Below, one piece after another: positions 7,544-16,129 of a stretch of DNA of 64,000 nucleotides (position 1 is the stretch's first letter; each line of letters begins with the position of its first letter). This DNA is from Halapricum hydrolyticum (GTDB taxonomy: Archaea > Halobacteriota > Halobacteria > Halobacteriales > Haloarculaceae): the NCBI RefSeq assembly GCF_025517535.1, contig NZ_JAOPKC010000001.1:1-64000 (forward strand), given 5' to 3'. Below the pieces are notes generated by a model. That model saw only the letters and a list, made by a program, of their open reading frames with translations, did no database searches and was not told the DNA's origin. The position numbers were made by a program, and so were the translations under genes.

Positions 7544-9706
7544 ATGACCGACGACCCGCTCGCACGCAACCGCCTCGAAGACGAGGAGAGTCCGTATCTC
7601 CAGCAGCACGCGGACAACCCCGTCAACTGGCAACCCTGGGACGAGACTGCCCTCGAAGCCGCCCGCGAGCGTGACCGTCCGATCTTCCTGTCGATCGGCT
7701 ACTCCTCCTGTCACTGGTGTCACGTGATGGCCGAGGAGAGTTTCGAGGACGAAACGGTCGCCGAGGTGCTCAACGAGCACTTCGTTCCGATCAAGGTGGA
7801 TCGCGAGGAGCGACCGGACGTCGACAGCGTCTACCAGACGCTCGCGCAGATCGTCAGCGGCCGCGGCGGCTGGCCGCTGTCGGTGTGGCTCACGCCGGAG
7901 CAGAAACCCTTCCACGTCGGGACGTACTTCCCGCGCGAGCCGCGGCGCGGAATGCCCGGCTTTCTGGAGGTGCTGGGAAAGTTGCGGGCCAAATACACTG
8001 ACGAGCGCGAAGAGATCGAAGCCCGCGCCGAGGAGTGGACCGAGGCCATCGAGAGCGAGGTTTCGACGACGCCTGACTCGGCTGGTGCGGTCGGCGACGA
8101 CCTGCTCGTGGCCGCGGCAGACACAGCAGTCAAACGCGCCGATCGCACGCACGGCGGGTTCGGTTCGGGCGGTCCCAAGTTCCCCCAGACGGGACGACTC
8201 CGATTGCTGTTGCGTGCACACGAGCGGACCGGTCGCGAGGAGTTCCGGACAGTCGCGACCGCGGCGCTGGATGCGATGATCGAGGGCGGGATCTACGATC
8301 AGCTCGGCGGCGGTTTCCACCGCTACGCAACCGACCGAGAGTGGGTCGTCCCGCACTTCGAGAAGATGCTCTACGACAACGCCGAGATCCCGCGGACGCT
8401 CCTTGCGGGTTATCAGGTCACGGGCGAGGATCGCTACGCTGCGGTCGCACGGGAGACCTTCGAGTTCCTGCGGCGAGAACTGCGCCATCCGGAGGGCGGA
8501 CTGTTCAGCACGCTCGACGCACGCAGTGCGCCGCCCGACGATCCCGAAGCGGGTGACGAAGAAGGCGCGTTCTACACCTGGACGCCCGCGGCGGTACGCG
8601 AAGCCGTCGCCGACGAGGCGGACGCCGACCTGTTCTGTGATCGCTACGGTATCACGGCGGCCGGCAACTTCGAGGGCGAGACGGTGCTGACCCGCGCCGC
8701 GTCGACCGAGCGACTTGCTGCCGACCACAATCTGGACCCAGAAGCGGTCGAAGACCGCCTCGAAACTGCTCGCCAGCAGGCCTTCGACACACGGGAGGAG
8801 CGACCGCGGCCGAACCGCGACGAGAAGATCCTCGCCGGCTGGAACGGGCTGGCGATCTCGGCGCTGGCCGCGGGTGGGCTCGTACTCGACTCGTCGTATG
8901 CGGAGATGGCGGGCGGCGCGCTGTCGTTCTGTCGCCAGCACCTCTGGGACGCTGAGGCAGGCCAACTCTCCCGCCGATACAAGGACGTCCAACCACGCTC
9001 GGGGGCCAACGAGACGGCGTCTCGCTCAGGCGACGTGCGGATCGACGGATACCTGGAAGATTATGCCTTCCTCGCGCGCGGCGCGTTCGACACCTACCAG
9101 ACGACCGGCGACGTCGAACAGCTGTCGTTCGCACTCGATCTCGCCGAGGCGATGGTCGAGCGGTTCTGGGACGCAGACGCGGGGACGCTGTATTTCACTC
9201 CCGCTGGCGGTGAGAGTCTGATTGCCCGCCCGCAGGAACTGTCCGATCAGTCGACGCCGTCCAGCGCCGGTGTGGCCGCGGAGACGCTGCTCGCACTCGA
9301 TCACTTCCGGACAGACGATCGGTTTGCCGACGTGGCCGCTGGCGTGCTCGAAACGCACGCGGCGACGATCGAACGCGATCCGCTCCGTCACGCCTCGCTG
9401 ACGCTTGCCGCCGATCGCTACCGGAACGGGTCGGCAGAGCTCACGATCGCTGCCGAGGCGATCCCCGAGCCGTGGCGCGAGCAGCTGGCAACGACGTACC
9501 TTCCGGCGCGGATCCTGACCCGTCGGCCACCGACCGCTGACGGACTGGACGCGTGGCTCGGCCGGCTCGGATTCGAGAACGCGCCGCCGATCTGGGCCGG
9601 CCGGAACGCTCGCGACGGCCGGCCAACCGTCTACGCCTGCCGGGACTTCGCGTGTTCACCGCCCCAGAACGACCTTGGCGCGGCGATCGACTGGCTGCGA
9701 GCGTAG
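7544..9706 (+). CDS. DUF255 thioredoxin-domain protein (YyaL/SPATA20 family)
   Basis: This 720-residue soluble protein begins with the family hallmark QQHADNPVNWQPW, then SCHWCHVM at residues 55-62, which gives a CxxC in a thioredoxin fold. The rest is an alpha/alpha-barrel resembling N-acylglucosamine epimerases. Full length for the family. The biochemical role is not settled; a redox or sugar-related function is inferred. ATG 7544 lies 27 bases after a TATA-like AATTTACC. Confidence 0.92.
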   Translation: MTDDPLARNRLEDEESPYLQQHADNPVNWQPWDETALEAARERDRPIFLSIGYSSCHWCHVMAEESFEDETVAEVLNEHFVPIKVDREERPDVDSVYQTLAQIVSGRGGWPLSVWLTPEQKPFHVGTYFPREPRRGMPGFLEVLGKLRAKYTDEREEIEARAEEWTEAIESEVSTTPDSAGAVGDDLLVAAADTAVKRADRTHGGFGSGGPKFPQTGRLRLLLRAHERTGREEFRTVATAALDAMIEGGIYDQLGGGFHRYATDREWVVPHFEKMLYDNAEIPRTLLAGYQVTGEDRYAAVARETFEFLRRELRHPEGGLFSTLDARSAPPDDPEAGDEEGAFYTWTPAAVREAVADEADADLFCDRYGITAAGNFEGETVLTRAASTERLAADHNLDPEAVEDRLETARQQAFDTREERPRPNRDEKILAGWNGLAISALAAGGLVLDSSYAEMAGGALSFCRQHLWDAEAGQLSRRYKDVQPRSGANETASRSGDVRIDGYLEDYAFLARGAFDTYQTTGDVEQLSFALDLAEAMVERFWDADAGTLYFTPAGGESLIARPQELSDQSTPSSAGVAAETLLALDHFRTDDRFADVAAGVLETHAATIERDPLRHASLTLAADRYRNGSAELTIAAEAIPEPWREQLATTYLPARILTRRPPTADGLDAWLGRLGFENAPPIWAGRNARDGRPTVYACRDFACSPPQNDLGAAIDWLRA

Positions 9707-9768
9707 TGTCACTCTCGATCGCGGGCGTACGGTCCTGCAACCACGACTCGAATCAGTCGGAAAAGCAA

Positions 9769-9924
9769 CTATTCGAGCGATTTTGCCCGGTTGTGGAAGT
9801 CTCCGCCACATTCGCAGGCACCTGGGTGTGTCGTCGCCTGGACGATGGTACCACACTGCAGGCATTCGTACTCGGACGCGGATTCCGGATCGTTCTCCCC
9901 TTCGATGTCCTGGCTATGAGGCAT
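9769..9924 (-). CDS. Small rubrerythrin-like zinc ribbon protein
   Basis: This is a 51-residue protein with an acidic N terminus and one zinc ribbon: YECLQCGTIV, then GACECGGDFHN. It matches the pattern of a common haloarchaeal small protein with a rubrerythrin-like C4 site. The TATA-like GTTAATATTT at 9950-9960 is about 30 bases upstream of ATG 9924. It is convergent with the DUF255 gene. No partner is indicated. Confidence 0.75.
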   Translation of the reverse strand: MPHSQDIEGENDPESASEYECLQCGTIVQATTHPGACECGGDFHNRAKSLE

Positions 9925-10035
9925 GATCGATAGTGAGGGTGGGTGACTGAAATATTAACCGGAGAAGGAATATAATGACATATTACCACAGGTGGCGAAG
10001 TCGCCGTACTCGCATTCGGCGCACTGCCAACCCGT

Positions 10036-10473
10036 CTAGCGCTCCGCAAAGTACTCGCGGATTCGCTCGGCCAGGTATACCGGGATCGAGACCGGCTCTT
10101 CTTCGACGAAGCGGGCGATTTCCTCGCGGTCGTCTGCTCGCGGCCCGTTGCCGCTCGCACCGTCCGTGTCGCGTGGCGACACGCGCTCGACGACCACTGT
10201 CGGAATGTACTCGATCCCGTACTCCTCGACTTTCGGACCCGCTTTCGAGCCGTCGTCCAGTTTTTCGACGGGAATCTCTTCGACCCGGTCGTCGCCGACG
10301 CCAGCCGCCTGCAGGGCCGCGCCGAACGCGGGCAACTGGGCGCGACAGTCGCCACACCAGTCACCGCCCCAGACGATGTACGTCAGTTCGTCGTGCTCGG
10401 CGAGCGTGTCGATCGTGTCGCTGTGTGCCTCCTCGTCGAAGACGGGATCCGGTTCCATCGTTTCCAGCGTCAT
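10036..10473 (-). CDS. Thioredoxin-family protein
   Basis: This 145-residue soluble protein carries the active-site motif WCGDC (C40, C43) and the cis-Pro segment YIPTVVV. The C-terminal tail (VEEEPVSIPVYLAERIREYF) resembles tails seen in haloarchaeal thioredoxin-like proteins. A disulfide exchange role is inferred from the CxxC. It ends in TAG at 10036-10038. Beyond that stop the same frame stays open for 26 codons with a zinc-ribbon-like cysteine pattern (see findings). Confidence 0.88.
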   Translation of the reverse strand: MTLETMEPDPVFDEEAHSDTIDTLAEHDELTYIVWGGDWCGDCRAQLPAFGAALQAAGVGDDRVEEIPVEKLDDGSKAGPKVEEYGIEYIPTVVVERVSPRDTDGASGNGPRADDREEIARFVEEEPVSIPVYLAERIREYFAER

Positions 10474-10542
10474 GGCTCGTCGTTCGAGCCCGGCGAATAA
10501 AACGGTCGCGACTGTCCGTGAGAGCCGATACAGCAGCCCGTC

Positions 10543-11742
10543 TTACTGCTGCTCGAAGGCGGCGACCATCTCCGATGCGGCAGCGTCGACGTCGCGCTCT
10601 GCGACGAACGACGCGATCGCCGTCTTGAGCTCGATGAGTTGCTCGGGCCGGACGCCGAGTCCGTGCGTGATCGACAGCGGCTGAGAACGTGACGACTCGA
10701 AATCCTCGTGCTGACGCTGGAGGAATCCGGTGAACTGCCCCATCGCGACGTCCGTCCGTGGCGGGATCGACCCCTTCTTCTGGTTGAATCGCCGCTGTCC
10801 GTCGGCCGATCCGGCGTAGCGCAAGAACGCCTCGACGGCCTCGTCGTTGTCGGTCGCTTCCGAGGCGATTACCGCGTCCATGTTCATCGCGTATCGACCT
10901 TCGGTCCCGGGGAAGGGAACGTGATCCCAGTTGGATCCGTATCTAAATCCGTCGGTCTCCGTGTAGGCGCCCGCAGCCCAGTCGCCCTGATGGAAGAACA
11001 CCGATTCGCCCTCGATGAATCGCTCGTTGGCGTCGGTCAGCGAGACGTACAGCGCGTCGTCGGTAGCCAGATCGGCGTACGCCGAAACGATGTCCAGCGC
11101 GTCCTCGATCGCGCGCCGGTGCCGTCCGGCCTCGCCGTCGGTCACCGACTGGTAGACGTCGTGGCCGTGCTCGCCGAGTAACACCGTCTCCCACAACTGG
11201 AGGACTGTCCAGGGGTTTTTCATCGGTAGCAACATCCCGACCTGCCCGGTTTCGACTTCGACCTGCCGGAGCAGTTCGACGAACTCTCGGGGACTCGAGA
11301 CGCTCGATGGGTCCACACCCGCTTCGACGGCCAGTTCGACGTTGTAAAAGAGGTTGTTGATCCGGTGGATGTTCAACGGGACCGCGTGGTACGTGCCCTC
11401 AAATGTCGCGGCACTCCGCGGCCCGTCGAGATACTCCCGTTCCATGGCCGCGTCCGTCCAGACGTCCGAGACGTCCGCGAGAACGCCGGCCTCGACGTAC
11501 GGCGCGAGGTTCTTGCCGGGCCACTCGACCCAGACGTCCGGCGGGTTCTCCTTGAGAATCCGGCTTTTGACCGTCAGACTGAGGTTCTCATCGGTGACGT
11601 CGCCGAGCGAGACGCCCGGATGGCGGCTCTGGAACCCCTCCAGGAGTGCGCTCATCGCCGCCTCACCGTCGCCGCCAACCATCCGGTGTAAGAGTTCGGC
11701 CCCCGACCTGGAGCCGGCATACCGGCTGTCGGTATTTGACAT
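10543..11742 (-). CDS. ABC-type carbohydrate solute-binding protein without signal peptide
   Basis: This 399-residue protein has the fold markers of family 1 sugar-binding proteins: ELLHRM near the N terminus, PDVWVEWPGKNLAPY, AVPLNIHRINNLFYN, and FHQGDWAAGAY. The start is set by ATG 11742 with a TATA-like TTATTTAA at 11765-11772, 26 bases upstream. The mature domain begins almost at once, with no hydrophobic stretch, Tat arginines or lipobox, which is unusual for this family. No ABC permease or ATPase is nearby; instead a divergent chemotaxis transducer is 206 bases away. A cytoplasmic sensing role is a hypothesis. Confidence 0.8.
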   Translation of the reverse strand: MSNTDSRYAGSRSGAELLHRMVGGDGEAAMSALLEGFQSRHPGVSLGDVTDENLSLTVKSRILKENPPDVWVEWPGKNLAPYVEAGVLADVSDVWTDAAMEREYLDGPRSAATFEGTYHAVPLNIHRINNLFYNVELAVEAGVDPSSVSSPREFVELLRQVEVETGQVGMLLPMKNPWTVLQLWETVLLGEHGHDVYQSVTDGEAGRHRRAIEDALDIVSAYADLATDDALYVSLTDANERFIEGESVFFHQGDWAAGAYTETDGFRYGSNWDHVPFPGTEGRYAMNMDAVIASEATDNDEAVEAFLRYAGSADGQRRFNQKKGSIPPRTDVAMGQFTGFLQRQHEDFESSRSQPLSITHGLGVRPEQLIELKTAIASFVAERDVDAAASEMVAAFEQQ

Positions 11743-11948
11743 GTTCGCCCGTTCCTCGCGGCCGTTATTTAACTTACCGCCGCGGTTCTCAAGACTGGTA
11801 CTATCCGTCCGATCCCACAGTCCGGACGACACTCTCTCGCTTTCGTTTCTGCTCTCTATCCTGCCCCCGAATGGACGACCGGGAGTACGAAAATAGATTC
11901 TGATAACCGGTGGAAGGATATATATGACCTATGGAGAAATCTACTCAT

Positions 11949-13415
11949 ATGGGATTCTCTCTCGACCGCGCAACAACTGCTGCGCTCGCGCTTCAGTTGG
12001 CACACGCGCTCTACCAGGCTCTCTTGCCGTCGGTGGCTGCTGGGCCGGCGTACGTGGTGTCGGCGGCCGGTGGATTCGTCGTCGCCGGGGCCGCGCTGGC
12101 GTATGCAGGTCGGCGGTTCGACGTCCGGATCGGTCAGTTGCAGACCGAAATCGAATCGCTCGCGGACGAGCGTGATTCAGCACGACAGCAACGAGACGAA
12201 CTCCAGGCGGAGGTAACGACGCTCGAACGGCGGCTCGAAGACGCCCAGGCGGCGCTCGCCGAGCAGCGAGACGCGGCCAGTCCGTCAGCACCGGCGACGA
12301 CGGACGGCGGCGTGCCGGCTGTCGACGACGGGCAGAGTAGTGAACTGCTTCAGGCACACACGGAGACCATCGAGCGGGTCAGCGAGGGCGATCTCAGTCA
12401 GCGTCTCGAGACGGAAACGGCGGATGAAGCGGTGAACGACCTGTCGCGAGCGTTCAACGAGATGGCGGCAGCCTTCGAGCAGACGATCGACACGGCGGGT
12501 GAGTTCAGCGAGGACGTGGCCGGTTCGAGCGAGCAGGTGACGGCTGCGACGGAGGCCGTCAGGGAGGCTAGCGAAAACGTCGCGGCGTCGATCGACGAGA
12601 TCGCCGCGGTGTTCGGAGACCAGCACCAGCAGATCAGCCGTATCTCCGAGGAGATGTCGGAGATGTCCGCGACGATCGAAGAGATCGCCGCCTCGAGTGA
12701 CGAGGTCGCCCAGAAAGCAGATCGGACCGAGCGCCACACTGTCGAGGGGATCGAAGCCGCCCGCGGCGTCGCCGACGCCATGGACGAAGCAAACGAGCAA
12801 ACCGAGGTCGTCGTCGAGGCCGTCGAGGCGCTCGACGAGCAGATGGAAGAGGTCGGACAGATCGTCGACATGATCGACGACATCGCCGAGCAGACGAACA
12901 TCCTCGCACTGAACGCCTCGATCGAGGCCGCGCATGCCTCTTCCGGTGAGGAAACCGGGTTCGGGGTCGTCGCCGACGAGGTCAAGAACCTCGCCGAAGA
13001 GACCAAAGACGCGACCGACGAAATCGAGACGCTCATCGGCGAGATCCAGGAACAGACCGGCGAAACCGTCGAGGAGATCAACGAGATGCAAACGACCGTC
13101 CAGGACGGACAGGCTGACGCCCGGGAAGGGCTCGAAGCCCTCGAATCGATCCTCGAACACGTCGAACAGACGGCCAGCGGCGTCAAGGAAATCTCCAACG
13201 CGACGGACGATCAGGCAGCCTCCAGCGAAGAGGTCGCCTCGATCGCCGACCAGGCCGCCGAGACCAGTCGCGAGCACGTCCAGGAGGCCGAACACGTCGC
13301 CGCGATCGCCGAGGAACAGACGCTCGCGCTCGGCGAGATGTACGTCAACGCTCGCATGCTCACGATGCGTGCCCGCCAGCTCACGACGCTGTTCGACCGC
13401 TACGAGACATCGTAG
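11949..13415 (+). CDS. Methyl-accepting chemotaxis/phototaxis-type transducer (Htr)
   Basis: This 488-residue transducer has two closely spaced hydrophobic helices at about residues 8-52, with hardly any extracellular loop. A coiled coil follows, then a HAMP-like segment (ERVSEGDLSQRL). The long signalling coiled coil carries the hairpin tip motif IAEQTNILALNASIEAA; its tip binds CheA/CheW. ATG 11949 is favoured over ATG 11931 because the TATA-like GATATATAT at 11918-11926 is 27 bases before it. With no outside domain it probably senses a cytoplasmic or membrane signal. The divergent signal-less binding protein is a candidate partner. Confidence 0.92.
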   Translation: MGFSLDRATTAALALQLAHALYQALLPSVAAGPAYVVSAAGGFVVAGAALAYAGRRFDVRIGQLQTEIESLADERDSARQQRDELQAEVTTLERRLEDAQAALAEQRDAASPSAPATTDGGVPAVDDGQSSELLQAHTETIERVSEGDLSQRLETETADEAVNDLSRAFNEMAAAFEQTIDTAGEFSEDVAGSSEQVTAATEAVREASENVAASIDEIAAVFGDQHQQISRISEEMSEMSATIEEIAASSDEVAQKADRTERHTVEGIEAARGVADAMDEANEQTEVVVEAVEALDEQMEEVGQIVDMIDDIAEQTNILALNASIEAAHASSGEETGFGVVADEVKNLAEETKDATDEIETLIGEIQEQTGETVEEINEMQTTVQDGQADAREGLEALESILEHVEQTASGVKEISNATDDQAASSEEVASIADQAAETSREHVQEAEHVAAIAEEQTLALGEMYVNARMLTMRARQLTTLFDRYETS

Positions 13416-13450
13416 GTGACGTTTCGTACCGGAACGAGGGGCTCGACTCG

Positions 13451-14941
13451 CTACACCGAGAACACGTATGCCGATCCCGAGTCTGTTCCGTGCGGATCCT
13501 CGTCCAGGAGGGCACCGACGAGAGCCGTCGTCGCGTCGCCGGAGAGCGCGACACCCCATCCGAACCAGTCCTCGCTGTCACCGTCGGCGGCGACAAGTTT
13601 CGTCCGCTGATTCCAGGTGCCGTCCGATCGATCAAATACGTACGCCGCCCCTGCCTGTTCCCCATTGGGGTCCGTCTCCGCGTGTGCACTGCAGAGGGCA
13701 GTCGTCCCGTCGGCAGACAATGCGACGGCCCGCCCGAACCAGTCTTGCGGGTCTCCGGTCGAGAGTTTCGCCTGCTGCTCCCAGGAACCATCCAACTGTT
13801 CGAACACGTATGCCCCTGGGCTCGGGCGTTCGTACTCGGAAGTACCGATGAGCGCAACCGTCCCGTCGGCAGAGAGTGAGACGGTAGAACCAACCCGATA
13901 CCCCACCTCTCCGGGCACGAGTTTTGCCTGCTGATTCCAGGTGCCGTCCGACCGCTCGAACGCGTACACCGACCCCAGGATTATCTCTTCAGGAGTAACC
14001 CTGTCGTAGGCAGCGCTGACCAGCGCGGTTGTCCCGTCGTCAGAAAGGGCGACAGCCTGTCCGAAATGGTCGTCCGCGTCACCGTCGGCGGCCGAGAGTT
14101 TCGCCTGCTGATCCCAGGCACTGCCTGACTGTTCAAACACGTATGCCGACCCCGCCTGTTCCCCGTTGGGATTTTCGTCTTCGGCCGCGCCGATGATGGC
14201 TGTCGTCCCGTCACTCGACACCGCAACATCGAGACCGAACATGTCGCCAGGCTCGCCGTCGGCGGCAGTGAGCTTCGCTTCCCGGTTCCAGTCCCCGCCC
14301 GTCTGGCTGAAGACGTACGCCGACCCTGCTCCGGACTGCGCGTCGCTGCTACCGTCCGGATCGTCGTCGTTAGGAGCACCGATGACCGCGGTCATCCCGT
14401 CGCTCGATACTGTCACCGAACCGCCGAACCAGTCGCCAGCGTCGCCATCGGCGGCAACGAGTTTCGTCTGCTGGGTCCAGGAACCGATACGACGATCGAA
14501 CACGTACGCCGCTCCTGCCTGTTCTCCGTTAGGGTCCTTGTCTTCGAACGCACCGACGACCGCGGTTGTCCCATTTCTCGACAGCCCCACCGAAACGCCG
14601 AACCGATCCTCGGCATCGCCGTCGGCAGCCGAGAGCTTTTGGGACACGTCAGATGGGGGTGGAGAAGGTGTCGGGGTGGGCGTCGGGGGAGGAGTCGGAG
14701 TCGAGGTTTGCGTTGCGGTGGAGGGAGGTGTCGAAGTGAGCGTCGCGGTGGAGGGAGGCGTCGAAGTGGGCGTTGCGGTGAGCGTGGCGGTTGGAGTTTC
14801 CGTCGGCGTTGCAGGGCTGTCCGTGGGTATCGAGTTGGTTTCGGATGGCGTGTCCTGGTCTGTGCCGTTTGTGGAGGTGTTGTCACATCCGGCGAGAACA
14901 GCCGTAGTACTCCCCAGGAGCAGAAGGAATTGGCGACGAGA
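13451..14941 (-). CDS. FG-GAP repeat surface lipoprotein, signal peptide cut off by UAG
   Basis: The frame encodes about seven repeats of roughly 50 residues (KL.AADGD..D.FG..V.LS.DGTTA.IGA, ending AYVF), an FG-GAP_2-like beta-propeller. They are preceded by a Thr/Pro-rich linker and a Tat lipoprotein signal: SRRQFLLLL...AVLAGC. No start codon lies in frame before the signal. The in-frame ATGs at 14950 and 14965 are separated from it by a TAG at 14942-14944. An internal GTG at 14647 could start the propeller without a signal. The gene is either a recent pseudogene, a sequencing error, or read through. A TATA-like element at 14992-15000 lies about 31 bases before ATG 14965. Confidence 0.7.
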   Translation of the reverse strand, partial: SRRQFLLLLGSTTAVLAGCDNTSTNGTDQDTPSETNSIPTDSPATPTETPTATLTATPTSTPPSTATLTSTPPSTATQTSTPTPPPTPTPTPSPPPSDVSQKLSAADGDAEDRFGVSVGLSRNGTTAVVGAFEDKDPNGEQAGAAYVFDRRIGSWTQQTKLVAADGDAGDWFGGSVTVSSDGMTAVIGAPNDDDPDGSSDAQSGAGSAYVFSQTGGDWNREAKLTAADGEPGDMFGLDVAVSSDGTTAIIGAAEDENPNGEQAGSAYVFEQSGSAWDQQAKLSAADGDADDHFGQAVALSDDGTTALVSAAYDRVTPEEIILGSVYAFERSDGTWNQQAKLVPGEVGYRVGSTVSLSADGTVALIGTSEYERPSPGAYVFEQLDGSWEQQAKLSTGDPQDWFGRAVALSADGTTALCSAHAETDPNGEQAGAAYVFDRSDGTWNQRTKLVAADGDSEDWFGWGVALSGDATTALVGALLDEDPHGTDSGSAYVFSV

Positions 14942-15087
14942 CTAATTCATACTATCTAATAGCATGAACCGTTCTGAAAAAGGGCACCGTTGAATATACA
15001 CCCCTATCATAGCGCTCTCGTCGTCCGTGTCAGTAGGTGTCTCACCTGGGACGTACTTTTACTACGCGGTCGGTCGTCCGTTCGGAC

Positions 15088-16047
15088 ATGGACGTCGGTG
15101 TACTGACCGTCCCGCTCGGAGACCAGCCACGCGAATCGGCTTTCGAGTATCTCGCCGAACTCGGCGTCGACGCGGTCGAACTCGGCTGTGGCGGCTATCC
15201 GGGGGAGGGCCACGTCGATCGAACGGTACTGCTGTCCGACCCCGATGCACGGGCCGCTCTCCGGGAAGAGCTGGACGCACACGACCTGCGCGTGAGCGCG
15301 TTCGCGACGCACAACAACCCGCTCCACCCCGACGAGGAGCGGGCAGCCGAGGCCGACAAAGAGCTACGGGAAGCGATCGACCTCGCCTCGCAGTTCGACG
15401 TGGGGACTGTGACCTGTTTCTCGGGGTTGCCCGCCGGCGGTCCGAACGACGAGGTGCCCAACTGGGTGACCGCACCCTGGCCGGGCGAGCACGCCGATGC
15501 CCACGCGTATCAGTGGGACGTCGCGACCGACTACTGGGGGGACCTGGCGAGCTACGCCGACGAGCACGGCGTCGACCTCGCGATCGAGATGCACCCGAAC
15601 ATGCTGATCTACGAGCCGACGGGGCTGCTCGAACTCCGCGAGCGGACGAACGAGCGCGTCGGCGCGAACTTCGATCCGTCGCACCTCTACTGGCAGGGGA
15701 TCGAGATCACCGACGCGATCAGACTGTTGGGCGATGCGATCCATCACGTCCACGCCAAGGACACCCGGATCTACGACGCCCAGGCCCGGACGAAGGGCGT
15801 GCTGGACACGACGCCGTACGACGAGGTCGCCGAACGGTCCTGGATCTTCCGGTCGGTCGGCTACGGCCACGGCGAGGACCACTGGCGGGACGTCGTCTCG
15901 ACGCTGCGAATGGTCGACTACGACGGCGCGCTCTCGATCGAACACGAGGACGCGCTCACCTCCGCCAGCGAGGGCTTGGAAAAAGGTGTCGAGTTGCTCC
16001 AGCGAGTCGTCTTCGAGGAACAGCCCGGCGACGCGTACTGGGCGTGA
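15088..16047 (+). CDS. Sugar phosphate isomerase/epimerase (xylose isomerase-like TIM barrel)
   Basis: This 319-residue protein has AP endonuclease 2/xylose isomerase-like barrel motifs: VDAVELGCGG, VSAFATHNNPLHP, TVTCFSGLP, LAIEMHPNM, ANFDPSHLYWQG, HHVHAKDT and LSIEHED. These supply the Glu/Asp/His metal ligands. The exact sugar is unknown. ATG 15088 follows a TATA-like CTTTTACT near 15055-15062. It sits upstream of a Gfo/Idh/MocA oxidoreductase, a pairing typical of inositol or rare-sugar pathways. Confidence 0.88.
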   Translation: MDVGVLTVPLGDQPRESAFEYLAELGVDAVELGCGGYPGEGHVDRTVLLSDPDARAALREELDAHDLRVSAFATHNNPLHPDEERAAEADKELREAIDLASQFDVGTVTCFSGLPAGGPNDEVPNWVTAPWPGEHADAHAYQWDVATDYWGDLASYADEHGVDLAIEMHPNMLIYEPTGLLELRERTNERVGANFDPSHLYWQGIEITDAIRLLGDAIHHVHAKDTRIYDAQARTKGVLDTTPYDEVAERSWIFRSVGYGHGEDHWRDVVSTLRMVDYDGALSIEHEDALTSASEGLEKGVELLQRVVFEEQPGDAYWA

Positions 16048-16093
16048 TCGTGGCTGCGGTCCGTCGTCAGGAGATCGTGGCTGCGGTCCGTCG
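16046..16093. repeat. Two 21-bp direct repeats, period 27
   Basis: The 21-base unit beginning GATCGTGGCTGCGG occurs at 16046-16066 and 16073-16093. It covers the isomerase stop codon and the spacer upstream of the next gene's TATA-like element (about 16098-16104). Confidence 0.8.
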
Positions 16094-16129
16094 CCAAGTT
16101 ATTTTGCCGTGCCTGGCGACGTGTCGAGC

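Noticed and set aside
6085..7626. Long minus-strand open frame of 513 codons over purD start and the AI-2E gene
   Set aside because: It is antisense to well-supported genes and its product is Arg/Asp/Glu-rich low-complexity sequence typical of GC-rich shadow frames.
12285..13559. 424-codon minus-strand frame over the transducer gene
   Set aside because: It is a mirror of the transducer coiled coil; the plus-strand protein has clear motifs.
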